From Shewanella donghaensis (GTDB taxonomy: Bacteria > Pseudomonadota > Gammaproteobacteria > Enterobacterales > Shewanellaceae): 64,000 nucleotides of DNA. The translations under genes were made by a program, and so were the position numbers. The stretch's first letter is position 1. Each line of letters starts with the position of its first letter. A model generated the notes under the pieces. The model made no database searches, was not told the origin of the DNA, and worked only from the letters and a program-made list of their open reading frames with translations. Positions 26,270 to 34,982 of the stretch are shown piece by piece. The stretch covers positions 4,836,001 to 4,900,000 of the forward strand of contig NZ_CP041783.1 in the NCBI RefSeq assembly GCF_007567505.1, read 5' to 3'.

Positions 26270-28390
26270 ATGGAAAAGACATTTAACTTACAACGTCGTG
26301 AAGACGGAATTGCGATTCTGACTATGGATGTTCCTGGTGAAACCATGAACACATTGAAAGCTGAATTTGGTCCAGAAATTAGTGACATTCTTACTGAAAT
26401 AAAAACAGATGCCAGTATTAAAGGTGTTGTGGTTATTTCCGGTAAAGCTGATTCATTCGTTGCCGGTGCTGACATCACAATGTTAGATGAATGCACTAGT
26501 GTCGCTGCAGCGAAAGAGCTTTCGCAGCAAGGGCATGTGGTTTTCAATGAACTTGAAAATCTAACTATTCCGGTTGTGGCAGCTATCAATGGTGCATGTT
26601 TAGGCGGCGGCTTAGAATTGGCGTTAGCCTGTCATTTACGAGTCTGTACTGATAGCAAGAAAACCATTATGGGTGTTCCTGAAGTACAGCTTGGTTTATT
26701 ACCTGGTGGTGGCGGAACACAGCGTCTGCCCAGAAAAGTCGGTATTACTACTGCGCTAGATATGATGTTAACCGGTAAGCAACTTCGTCCTAAGCAAGCG
26801 CTTAAAATGGCGTTAGTTGATGATGTTGTTCCAGAATCAATCTTACTTGAAACAGCCATCGCGATGGCTAAAAAAGGTAAGTCAGCAGCAAAAATCATCA
26901 AGAAATCTGCTCTGAATAAGATGCTTGAATCTACCAGCACAACACGTGACATTATTTTCAATCAAGCTGCAAAACAAGTATTGAAAAAGACTCAAGGCAA
27001 CTATCCAGCTCCGGCTAAGATTATTGATTGTGTAAAGCAGGGCATGAATAAAGGCATGATCAAAGGCTTAGAAGTTGAAGCCAGCCATTTCGCTGAATTA
27101 GTTATGTCACCGGAATCTGAAGCATTACGTAGCATCTTTTTTGCTACTACCGAAATGAAAAAAGAAACTGGGGCAGCAGGGGCTGAGCCTCGCAAGGTCA
27201 ATAAAGCATTGGTGATTGGTGGTGGTTTAATGGGTGGCGGTATAGCTTCTGTAACGACAACCAAAGCTAAAATTCCAGCCCGTGTTAAAGATATCAATGA
27301 AACAGGTTTAAGTAATGCATTAGCATATGCTTATAAGTTACTAGCCAAAGGTGTTAAGCGTCGCCATATGACTCCGGCAGCTAGAGATAGCCTAATGGCG
27401 TTAATGACTACAACGACTGAATATAGCGGCGTAAAAGATGCTGATATCGTGGTAGAAGCAGTGTTTGAAGATTTAGCACTAAAACATCAGATGGTGAAAG
27501 ATGTTGAACGTGAATGTCATGAAAATACTATTTTCGCTTCAAATACGTCTTCTTTGCCTATTAGCCAAATTGCAGAAGCTGCAAGCAGGCCTGAAAATGT
27601 GATTGGACTGCATTACTTTTCTCCTGTTGAGAAAATGCCTTTAGTTGAAGTTATTGCGCACAAGAAAACCTCTCCTGAAACGATTGCTACTACAGTGGCC
27701 TTTGCTCGTAAGCAAGGTAAAACGCCCATTGTCGTTCAAGACGGTGCGGGTTTTTATGTCAATCGTATTTTAGCGTTATACATGAATGAAGCAGCGCAAG
27801 TATTACTTGAAGGGCAAAAAATAGAGGATTTAGATAAATCATTAGTTAAATTTGGTTTTCCTGTAGGGCCAATTACATTACTTGATGAAGTCGGTATAGA
27901 TGTAGGAGCTAAGATTGCTCCAATTCTAACCAAAGAACTTGGTGAGCGCTTTGAAGCCCCAAGTGCATTTGATAAGTTACTTGCTGATGACCGTAAAGGC
28001 CGTAAAAATGGTAAAGGTTTTTATCAATACGGCAACAAGAAAAACAAAGCCAAACTTGTCGATGAAAGTGTTTATCAAGTGCTAGGTATTAATAATCAGT
28101 CAAGTGGTAGCGAAAGCGACATTGCTATGCGCTGTGTAGTGCAGATGCTAAATGAAGCTGTTCGTTGTTTAGATGAAGGTATTATTGCAAGTGCACGAGA
28201 TGGCGATATTGGCGCTATTTTCGGTATTGGTTTTCCACCATTCTTAGGTGGCCCTTTCCGTCATATGGATAGCATGGGTATTAAAAATGTAGTGTCAAAA
28301 TTACAGCAGTTTCAGCAGCAACATGGTGATAGATTTGCGCCTTGTGAAAGATTAGTCAAAATGGCTGACGAAGGGGCTACCTTTTATTAG
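26270..28390 (+). CDS. fadJ: FadJ, fatty-acid oxidation complex alpha subunit
   Basis: A 706-residue multifunctional enzyme. The N-terminal enoyl-CoA hydratase/isomerase (about 1-190) carries GKADSFVAGADITML and NGACLGGGLELALACH, with catalytic Glu in MGVPEVQLGLLPGGGGTQRL. The 3-hydroxyacyl-CoA dehydrogenase follows (ALVIGGGLMGGGIASVTT, then IGLHYFSPVEKMPLVEV). I place the start at the ATG at 26270, which gives the family N-terminus MEKTFNLQRRED; the open frame extends 18 codons further into fadI. The gene ends before a clear terminator. Confidence 0.95.
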   Translation: MEKTFNLQRREDGIAILTMDVPGETMNTLKAEFGPEISDILTEIKTDASIKGVVVISGKADSFVAGADITMLDECTSVAAAKELSQQGHVVFNELENLTIPVVAAINGACLGGGLELALACHLRVCTDSKKTIMGVPEVQLGLLPGGGGTQRLPRKVGITTALDMMLTGKQLRPKQALKMALVDDVVPESILLETAIAMAKKGKSAAKIIKKSALNKMLESTSTTRDIIFNQAAKQVLKKTQGNYPAPAKIIDCVKQGMNKGMIKGLEVEASHFAELVMSPESEALRSIFFATTEMKKETGAAGAEPRKVNKALVIGGGLMGGGIASVTTTKAKIPARVKDINETGLSNALAYAYKLLAKGVKRRHMTPAARDSLMALMTTTTEYSGVKDADIVVEAVFEDLALKHQMVKDVERECHENTIFASNTSSLPISQIAEAASRPENVIGLHYFSPVEKMPLVEVIAHKKTSPETIATTVAFARKQGKTPIVVQDGAGFYVNRILALYMNEAAQVLLEGQKIEDLDKSLVKFGFPVGPITLLDEVGIDVGAKIAPILTKELGERFEAPSAFDKLLADDRKGRKNGKGFYQYGNKKNKAKLVDESVYQVLGINNQSSGSESDIAMRCVVQMLNEAVRCLDEGIIASARDGDIGAIFGIGFPPFLGGPFRHMDSMGIKNVVSKLQQFQQQHGDRFAPCERLVKMADEGATFY

Positions 28391-28424
28391 CCAATATTCA
28401 TACTTTTGGCACTTGAAAATTAAC

Positions 28425-28450
28425 AAAGCGGCAACACTTTGCCGCTTTAT
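28425..28450 (+). terminator. Intrinsic terminator after fadJ
   Basis: An AAAGCGGCA / TGCCGCTTT stem with a six-base loop and a short T-rich tail. Confidence 0.75.
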
Positions 28451-28644
28451 CATTCTAAAGTGGCACTTGGTTGCCTGTTAAATGTACAGATGTTGTAGTT
28501 TTAAATACAAGTAATCTTAAAAAAGACAATAGCTTTGAATTTTAGGCTTGGTTATAATATGAGCCAATCAGACGCACCAAGCAGCAAAGCTAGGTGTTTA
28601 TGTATCAAGGAATGACGTTAGCTGAATGAATTGTTGAGGTTTCA

Positions 28645-28845
28645 GTGATATTTCTAGTGGTTATGATTTCAATATTATCGGGAGTTTTCCTGGGTAATTG
28701 TGCTTTTTCTCAAGGAATGGCTGTTAAAAGATGGTCATTTGCAGGTTTTCTAATGGGTCCATTAGCGTATCCATTATTTAATAGTCATAAGTTTTTATTA
28801 GTACGTAAACTTGCTTGTGAGAATGAACAACAAAAATTATTTTAA
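28645..28845 (+). CDS. Small membrane protein, 66 residues
   Basis: Family not identified. The product starts with a membrane helix (IFLVVMISILSGVFLGNCAF), has a short loop (SQGMAVKRW) and a second hydrophobic stretch (FAGFLMGPLAYPLFN), then a basic/acidic tail. The start is GTG at 28645, with GAGGT at 28635-28639. A strong terminator follows 15 bases after the stop. The gene is flanked by terminators on both sides, so it is its own transcription unit. Confidence 0.7.
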   Translation: MIFLVVMISILSGVFLGNCAFSQGMAVKRWSFAGFLMGPLAYPLFNSHKFLLVRKLACENEQQKLF

Positions 28846-28860
28846 GATATTAAAACCAAC

Positions 28861-28887
28861 AAAAAGGGAGCAATTGCTCCCTTTTTT
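28861..28887. terminator. Bidirectional intrinsic terminator
   Basis: A perfect palindrome, AAAGGGAGCAATTGCTCCC with flanking A- and T-tracts. It serves the small membrane gene on the plus strand and the 38-residue/repeat-protein unit on the minus strand. Confidence 0.9.
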
Positions 28888-28914
28888 ATTGTTTATTTTT
28901 CATTTCACCAAAAA

Positions 28915-29031
28915 TTAACTCCACCATGATTTCGCTTGAATCACTTCTAAATGCTCCAAGCCTTCTGGAAGTTTTACTTTCTTGCGTTGTGGTTTAGCAA
29001 TGCCTAGTACTTTTTTTAGAGAATTAAACAT
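28915..29031 (-). CDS. 38-residue basic protein next to the repeat protein
   Basis: A short open frame with a good ribosome binding site (AAGGAG nine bases before the ATG). It starts 12 bases after the stop of the 29-repeat gene and ends just before the terminator at 28861-28887. The N-terminal half is basic and amphipathic (MFNSLKKVLGIAKPQRKK); the C-terminal half reads KLPEGLEHLEVIQAKSWWS. GLEHLEVIQAK lines up without gaps with the repeat unit GLPNVKFIDTQ of the neighbour (three identities and several similar residues in 11), so it could carry one diverged repeat. No signal peptide is obvious. The family is not recognised and the function unknown. Confidence 0.65.
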   Translation of the reverse strand: MFNSLKKVLGIAKPQRKKVKLPEGLEHLEVIQAKSWWS

Positions 29032-29043
29032 ATTCCAATCTCC

Positions 29044-30285
29044 TTAAGCGATGCTTGAATTTATAAATTTTACGTTCGGCAGACCAGCGACTTGAGTATC
29101 GGTGAATTTTACGTTTGGAAGACCTGCTACTTGAGTGTCAATGAACTTAACATTTGGAAGGCCAGCAACTTGAGTGTCAATGAACTTAACGTTTGGTAGA
29201 CCTGCTACTTGAGTGTCAATAAACTTAACGTTTGGAAGGCCAACAACTTGAGTGTCGATGAATTTCACGTTTGGAAGGCCAGCAACTTGAGTGTCAATGA
29301 ATTTTACGTTTGGAAGACCTGCTACTTGCGTATCAATGAACTTAACATTTGGAAGGCCAGCAACTTGCGTGTCAATGAACTTAACGTTTGGTAGACCTGC
29401 TACTTGAGTGTCAATAAACTTCACATTTGGAAGACCTGCAACTTGAGTGTCAATGAACTTAACGTTTGGAAGACCTGCTACTTGAGTGTCAATAAACTTC
29501 ACATTTGGTAGACCTGCTACTTGAGTGTCAATGAACTTAACGTTTGGAAGGCCAACAACTTGAGTGTCAATGAACTTAACGTTTGGAAGACCTGCTACTT
29601 GCGAGTCAATGAACTTAACGTTTGGAATACCTGCTACTTGCGAGTCAATGAACTTAACGTTTGGTAGACCTGCTACTTGAGTTTCAATAAACTTAACGTT
29701 TGGAAGGCCAACAACTTGAGTGTCAATGAACTTCACATTTGGTAGACCTGCTACTTGAGTGTCAATAAACTTAACGTTTGGAAGGCCAACAACTTGAGTG
29801 TCGATGAACTTAACGTTTGGAAGGCCAGCAACTTGAGTGTCAATGAACTTAACGTTTGGAAGACCTGCAACTTGAGTGTCAATGAACTTAACGTTTGGAA
29901 GACCTGCAACTTGAGTGTCAATGAACTTAACGTTTGGAAGACCTGCAACTTGCGTATCAATGAACTTCACATTTGGAAGACCTGTAACTCGCGTGTCAAT
30001 GAACTTAACGTTTGGTAGGCCTGCAACTTGCGTGTCAATGAACTTAACGTTCGGTAGGCCAGCAACTTGAGTGTCGATGAACTTAACGTTTGGCAGTCCA
30101 GCAACTTGAGTGTCAATAAACTTAACGTTTGGTAAGCCTACATATTGAGTATTTATAAACTTAACATTTGGCAAACCAACTGTTTTAACTTGTTCAGGGT
30201 GAATTTTAGGAAGAACTTCCATTGTATTAATAGCGGCATTAGAAGTTGAAGACATAATTGCGGCTACGATAATTCCATTAATCAT
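29044..30285 (-). CDS. Exported protein of 29 perfect-length 13-residue repeats
   Basis: Family not recognised. The 413-residue product has a 36-residue N-terminal part and then exactly 29 units of 13 residues with consensus GLPNVKFIDTQVA, ending at the stop codon. The first 17-18 residues (MINGIIVAAIMSSTSNA) look like a short signal peptide with cleavage after SNA, but the charged n-region is weak. Each unit offers a turn (GLPN) and an alternating strand (VKFIDTQV), with Lys and Asp recurring every 13 residues. That would suit a beta-solenoid or an amyloid-like stack, and there is no Cys or Trp. Variation is confined to few positions. It lies downstream of a GGDEF/EAL sensor gene on the same strand. 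A matrix or surface fibre is an inference; a multi-copy precursor peptide is another possibility. Confidence 0.85.
   Translation of the reverse strand: MINGIIVAAIMSSTSNAAINTMEVLPKIHPEQVKTVGLPNVKFINTQYVGLPNVKFIDTQVAGLPNVKFIDTQVAGLPNVKFIDTQVAGLPNVKFIDTRVTGLPNVKFIDTQVAGLPNVKFIDTQVAGLPNVKFIDTQVAGLPNVKFIDTQVAGLPNVKFIDTQVVGLPNVKFIDTQVAGLPNVKFIDTQVVGLPNVKFIETQVAGLPNVKFIDSQVAGIPNVKFIDSQVAGLPNVKFIDTQVVGLPNVKFIDTQVAGLPNVKFIDTQVAGLPNVKFIDTQVAGLPNVKFIDTQVAGLPNVKFIDTQVAGLPNVKFIDTQVAGLPNVKFIDTQVAGLPNVKFIDTQVVGLPNVKFIDTQVAGLPNVKFIDTQVAGLPNVKFIDTQVAGLPNVKFTDTQVAGLPNVKFINSSIA
29047..30177. repeat. 29 tandem 39-bp coding repeats
   Basis: Twenty-nine contiguous 39-bp units (1131 bp) encode the 13-residue repeats, with few synonymous differences. 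Blocks of identical neighbouring units point to recent duplication or gene conversion. Unequal crossing-over would change repeat number in frame. There are no spacers, so this is not a CRISPR array. Confidence 0.97.
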
Positions 30286-30294
30286 TTTGTTATT

Positions 30295-30361
30295 CTCTCT
30301 ATTCAGGGTAATTAAACTATTTAACGTTTTGATAACGTTTATTTGACGTTTGAATAGAGAG
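30295..30361 (-). promoter_or_regulatory. Inverted repeat covering the repeat gene's ribosome binding site, with three 11-bp-spaced hexamers
   Basis: On the minus strand CTCTCTATTC (30361-30352) and GAATAGAGAG (30304-30295) are perfectly complementary. The second arm contains the only Shine-Dalgarno-like sequence (GAGAG), nine bases before the ATG at 30285. Pairing would hide it. Between the arms AAACGT occurs three times at exactly 11-bp spacing (plus-strand ACGTTT at 30324, 30335 and 30346), one helical turn apart. This looks like a regulator binding site. Confidence 0.55.
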
Positions 30362-30387
30362 TTGCACTTGTTGTGCCAATATTAATT

Positions 30388-33300
30388 CTATTGTGCTTTC
30401 TTTTCTTTTTTCTCCATGTTGGTATTTAGTAATTGTGTAAATTCTTTTTCTGGTACCGGTTTACTAAATATGTAACCTTGGATTTCTTCACATTTTAAAG
30501 CTTTCAGTATATTTAATTGAGCAGTATCTTCTACGCCTTCACCAACAACTGATAATCCCATATTGTGAGCAATGGTAATAATACTATCGACCATTTTAAG
30601 ATCTCTATCGGATTTATCTATGTCATCTACAAATGACTTGTCTATTTTTAAACAATGTATTGGGAATCGTTTAAGATAAGAAAGAGAAGAATACCCTGTT
30701 CCAAAATCATCAAGAGCCAAAGTGACACCCATTTCAGCAAGTTGATTCATTACCTTGATGGCATTTTCAGGGTTTTTAATTATGGTGCTTTCTGTTATTT
30801 CAAGCTCAAGGTGACAAGCAGGGAGCTTAGTTAGTTGTAGAACATTGGTAATACGTTGTTGTAGATCGGGAAGGGCAAACTGTCTTGAAGACAAGTTAAT
30901 AGCAACACGGCCGTTAAATATGCCTTCTTCGCGCCACTTCTGCGCAGCAAAACATGCTTTGCGTAATACGAGATCACCAATTTCGACAATCAAACCATTT
31001 TCTTCAGCTAAAGGAATAAACTCATTAGGACCAATAACACCAAAGTCTGGATGTATTAACCGAACTAATGCTTCCATTCCTACCAAATTGTCACTCTTTA
31101 AATCGACTTTGGGTTGATAATAAACTTCAAATAAGTCTTCTTTTAAACCTTCTCGAATTAAGTTTTCTACTTCTAATTGACGAAGGGCATTTTTATTTAA
31201 TGATTCTGAATAAAATTGGTAGCTATTACCGCCGCTTGATTTGGCATGATACATAGCTATGTCAGCCTTTCTTAATAATGCTTGTTCATTTTGTTCATCT
31301 TCAGGATAGAGAACAATACCAATGCTCAATCCAACAACTAAGGATTCATTATCAATTTTGAATTCTTCTTTTAATGAGTCGATAACTCTAGAAGCGATAG
31401 CTGCACAAGAACCAATGTCAGGATTATGATCGACTAATAATGCAAACTCATCTCCTCCTAAGCGATATAAACTGACATGCTTAGGAACATTGCTTTGAAT
31501 ACGGCGGGCCACATCGATAAGTAGTTCATCGCCAATTTGATGGCCTAGTGAATCATTAATACGTTTAAAATTGTCTAAATCCAGTACCATTAAAGTGTGG
31601 TGAATATCTTTTTTAACAAGATTATTTAGCGTCACTTGCAAGCTTGAACGATTAGGTAAACCTGTAAGTAAATCACTATTAGTTAGTTTACGCAGTTCTT
31701 CTTCCTGCTGTTTTCGACGGGTAATATCAGAAAATACCCCTACGTAATGACTTGTTTCACCTTGTTCGTTGTATATGGCGTCAATGGTGAGTTCCATTAG
31801 AAAATGGCTTCCATCGCCTTTGTTTGCTTCTAGTTCATTGCTCCAGCAACCTTGCTGCGACAATGTGGCATGTATTTGGTTTGAGTAAGTGGCTGGGTAG
31901 CGGCCAAAATTAAATAATTGGCCTAAGAACTCTTCTCGACTTTGTGCTGTTATTTCACAACATGCATCATTAACCTCAACGAACCGATATTTTTCATCGA
32001 GGATGAACATACCTTCAGAGATATTTTCGATTGCTCTTTCAAACAATCTTAATTGTTCTTCCGTTTGCTTTATATTATTAATATTTTTGATAGTTCCTGT
32101 CATACGTAGCGGGTTTTCTTTGTGATCTTTTTCTACAATTTTTGCTCTATCTAAGATCCACATCCACTTATGATCTCGATTTTTTACACGGTAAGTCACT
32201 TCAAAATGATCTGTTAAGCCTTTGAAATGATTGTTTAGTGCTGTTTTTACTCTGTTTTGATCTAGTGGGTGAATATTGCTTTCTTCCCCTAGTTTTCCTG
32301 AACGTTGCCCGTCCTGAGGGAACTCTAGAGTTCCCCAAATATTAGAACGATAAATCTTACCCGTTTCAATATCCCAATCCCACATTTCATCGCCGCTGCC
32401 CCAAAGTGATAACTTTAATCTTTCTTCACTCAGGGCAATTTGTTTCTGAATTTCACGCCTACGTAAAATTATCTTGGTTATAATAAGTAATACTATTAAT
32501 GCGACAAGACCATAAGATAATTTTGCTTCTAGAGATAAATACCAAGGTGGTGTTACGACAACCTTTATTGATTTAGTTGCGCCACGCTTACCTGATAACT
32601 TGTTAACGGCATACACATTGAAATGATAATCACCGGCAGAAAGGTTCGTATAAGTTGCAGAGTTAATATTAGGTGAGGGTAACCAATCCTCACTAAGACC
32701 ATCCATTTGATAAAAGAAATCAAACTCTTTTAATGCCTGACCAGGTGTAATAAATGTGAATGAGAAAGGGTAGTCAGAATACTTTAATGTTATTTTTTCT
32801 TGATTGTTTATTGGTTTTGATAGGACTTCCCCCCCTACCTTTTGAGATATATTAAATAAAGAAAAATCAATAAGTGCCACATTCGTACTGCCAGACATTA
32901 TAACTTCGTTATATATGTCATTTGGGTTAACAATACTTAGGCCATTTGAACCGCCAAATAATGAATACTCTCCAATAGTTATAGAAGCTAATGAGTTATA
33001 ATCTACCTGGGCCCCATTCCTAGTTGCTAAGTTTAGGTTTGAAAAGTTATTTTTATTTGTAATGTTTAATTCCATCGCTGACGATGAAAGTATAAAGTTA
33101 TCAAAAATTTCAATAGAATAAATTAATTTGTTGTGGTTATATATTTCTTTTATAACATTTGTGTCAGTTGAGAGCTTGAGCAAAGAGTTTCTCGTACCAA
33201 AATATAAGTCATTACCATCAAACTTTATGGTAGTGACCATACTTTCACCATACAACTTTTCCGCTTTACCATCTTTTAATCTAAATAGACCACCTTGTGA

Positions 33301-34674
33301 AGCAACCCAAATATAATCATTTCTCTCAATCAGATCGAAAATTGGATACCTTTCACCTGTCATTAAAGTATTAATGACAATATCGTCTTTAATTACGAAT
33401 ATTTTTCCATTAATGGTAGAAGCATATATAATGTTATTTTCTTTACTTGCTTTTACATTACTAATATGTCGGTTTAGAATTTTTACGGTTTCTAGTGTAT
33501 TTAAGTTTGTTTTTGTGAGTCCAATTATATTTCCTGTATACAAAAAACCATCATGTATTTCGAGAGATTTTGGGCCTGCGGATTCTTTTAAATCAATCGA
33601 GTATAAAAACTTTAAAGATTTATCAAGAACTTTTAGTTTAACAGAATCTGTTGCAATGATTATCTTATTGTCATTAGTTGCAATAGACCATATGTTATCA
33701 TTTATGTATTTTGAATTTTTAATTAAGTTGCGGCTTTTATCTACTTTTATAACACCTAAGTTCACATCAGATATGAAAATTGCAGACTTGGTTTCTTTTA
33801 TATAAGGTCTTTTTCTTGATGCGTCATGTGCAATGAAACCAATTTTTGTTACAACATTTTTATCATTGATTCTGACAATATCAGAATCAATGATAGATGT
33901 AAGTTCATTTCCATTTTTAGACTCTTCTAAATAAGTTAGTATTACATCTGAAACTTTAATTATATTATTTTTTATTATTTTAAATATTCCATCAGATGTA
34001 GATATTATTAAGTTTCCTGAAATAAAACCTATATCGTTTGATTTGTATACCACCGTAGATAAAATATTATCTTCTAGTTTAAATACCATGCCGTTATAGT
34101 TTCGGATGTAAATTGTCTTATCAATATCAATAACTCTTTTTATTTCCTGGAGCACGTCGCTTTTGAATTCCCACAGTACTCTATTCAAGTCATTATTGAG
34201 CATTAATATACGGTTATTTAAACCTAAAGTGATGCCTTCAGTTGATTTCGATATTGACCAAATAGGCTCAGATAATTCATGGGAATCTATGGTTATTTTG
34301 CTAAAAGAATCTGTTTCTCTATCGTATATGGCAATACCTTGATCTGTTCCAACAAGGAGTCTATTTTTTTCATCAATGAGTAAGCTCTTGATGAATGAGC
34401 TAGGCAGTTTAGATGAAGAGTCTTCCGCAAAGTAATGCTTGAAGTTTGTCCCGTCGAATCTATTTAAGCCATTAATTGTACCTAACCACACAAACCCATC
34501 ACTGTCTTCGGCTATGCTAGTTACGGTGACTTGAGATAAACCTTGTTCAGTGTTGTAAACCTTAGTATCGAGGGTGAGATCGTAGTTATTACCTACAGCT
34601 TTAGCGGATACCGAAGACGATAAACTATATAGGATAAAAAGTGCACAAATTATAAACGGTCTTATCAATTGCAT
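30388..34674 (-). CDS. Periplasmic-propeller sensor with PAS, GGDEF and EAL domains
   Basis: A 1428-residue inner-membrane signalling protein. It has a signal peptide (1-24, ending SSVSA), then a long periplasmic beta-propeller of two-component-regulator type (for example SEDSDGFVWLGTINGLNRFDG) and a Y_Y_Y domain (FFYQMDGLSEDWLPSPN... NLSAGDYHFNVYA). A membrane helix lies at about 715-735, followed by two PAS domains (about 760-870 and 885-990). The GGDEF domain has intact RLGGDEFALL near 1072. The EAL domain has intact GMEALVRLIHP near 1199 and DDFGTGYSSLSYLKRFP. Both synthesis and breakdown of c-di-GMP are possible from motifs. The repeat-protein gene follows 102 bases downstream on the same strand with no terminator seen, so a shared transcript is possible. 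Confidence 0.93.
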   Translation of the reverse strand: MQLIRPFIICALFILYSLSSSVSAKAVGNNYDLTLDTKVYNTEQGLSQVTVTSIAEDSDGFVWLGTINGLNRFDGTNFKHYFAEDSSSKLPSSFIKSLLIDEKNRLLVGTDQGIAIYDRETDSFSKITIDSHELSEPIWSISKSTEGITLGLNNRILMLNNDLNRVLWEFKSDVLQEIKRVIDIDKTIYIRNYNGMVFKLEDNILSTVVYKSNDIGFISGNLIISTSDGIFKIIKNNIIKVSDVILTYLEESKNGNELTSIIDSDIVRINDKNVVTKIGFIAHDASRKRPYIKETKSAIFISDVNLGVIKVDKSRNLIKNSKYINDNIWSIATNDNKIIIATDSVKLKVLDKSLKFLYSIDLKESAGPKSLEIHDGFLYTGNIIGLTKTNLNTLETVKILNRHISNVKASKENNIIYASTINGKIFVIKDDIVINTLMTGERYPIFDLIERNDYIWVASQGGLFRLKDGKAEKLYGESMVTTIKFDGNDLYFGTRNSLLKLSTDTNVIKEIYNHNKLIYSIEIFDNFILSSSAMELNITNKNNFSNLNLATRNGAQVDYNSLASITIGEYSLFGGSNGLSIVNPNDIYNEVIMSGSTNVALIDFSLFNISQKVGGEVLSKPINNQEKITLKYSDYPFSFTFITPGQALKEFDFFYQMDGLSEDWLPSPNINSATYTNLSAGDYHFNVYAVNKLSGKRGATKSIKVVVTPPWYLSLEAKLSYGLVALIVLLIITKIILRRREIQKQIALSEERLKLSLWGSGDEMWDWDIETGKIYRSNIWGTLEFPQDGQRSGKLGEESNIHPLDQNRVKTALNNHFKGLTDHFEVTYRVKNRDHKWMWILDRAKIVEKDHKENPLRMTGTIKNINNIKQTEEQLRLFERAIENISEGMFILDEKYRFVEVNDACCEITAQSREEFLGQLFNFGRYPATYSNQIHATLSQQGCWSNELEANKGDGSHFLMELTIDAIYNEQGETSHYVGVFSDITRRKQQEEELRKLTNSDLLTGLPNRSSLQVTLNNLVKKDIHHTLMVLDLDNFKRINDSLGHQIGDELLIDVARRIQSNVPKHVSLYRLGGDEFALLVDHNPDIGSCAAIASRVIDSLKEEFKIDNESLVVGLSIGIVLYPEDEQNEQALLRKADIAMYHAKSSGGNSYQFYSESLNKNALRQLEVENLIREGLKEDLFEVYYQPKVDLKSDNLVGMEALVRLIHPDFGVIGPNEFIPLAEENGLIVEIGDLVLRKACFAAQKWREEGIFNGRVAINLSSRQFALPDLQQRITNVLQLTKLPACHLELEITESTIIKNPENAIKVMNQLAEMGVTLALDDFGTGYSSLSYLKRFPIHCLKIDKSFVDDIDKSDRDLKMVDSIITIAHNMGLSVVGEGVEDTAQLNILKALKCEEIQGYIFSKPVPEKEFTQLLNTNMEKKEKKAQ

Positions 34675-34982
34675 ATAAGTATTTTGTCTTTTGTAATCGA
34701 GAATTATTTACAATAAAACACTACTTTTTCAGAAAGTTAATGCTTTGTCAAAAAATGGTGCTATTTCATGTGGTCATCAATATTTATTGCGTAATATTAT
34801 TCATGATTTTTAGGCATTAATTAACTTAATAGACTGCTAATAATGATAAATATACTGGGTTATGATGTAAAAGCAGCTGATCCAGCTGTTTTTTTGTAAA
34901 ATCGTCACTTTAAACAAAATTTGTAAATGTTTACAATTGTAAGGTCAGAAGTTAAAAAATATTTAAAATGCTCAAATAGCAG
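34675..34982. other. AT-rich spacer between the M16 protease and the GGDEF/EAL gene
   Basis: No gene is seen in these 308 bases. CAGCTGatcCAGCTG followed by a T-tract (about 34873-34895) could form a short hairpin, but the T-tract is on the plus strand, where there is no gene to terminate. The spacer must hold the promoter of the GGDEF/EAL gene. Confidence 0.6.

Noticed and set aside
29209..30018. Open frames on the plus strand and in another minus-strand frame through the repeat array
   Set aside because: They exist only because a 39-bp repeat without stops in one unit lacks stops in all; no starts with ribosome binding sites, and the main frame has start, signal peptide and exact ending.
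29047..30177. Regular repeats that could be mistaken for a CRISPR array
   Set aside because: The 39-bp units are contiguous without unique spacers, stay in one reading frame and have no cas genes nearby.
34873..34895. Short hairpin CAGCTG/CAGCTG followed by T residues as a terminator
   Set aside because: The T-tract is on the plus strand, but no plus-strand gene ends here; on the minus strand the tail is weak.
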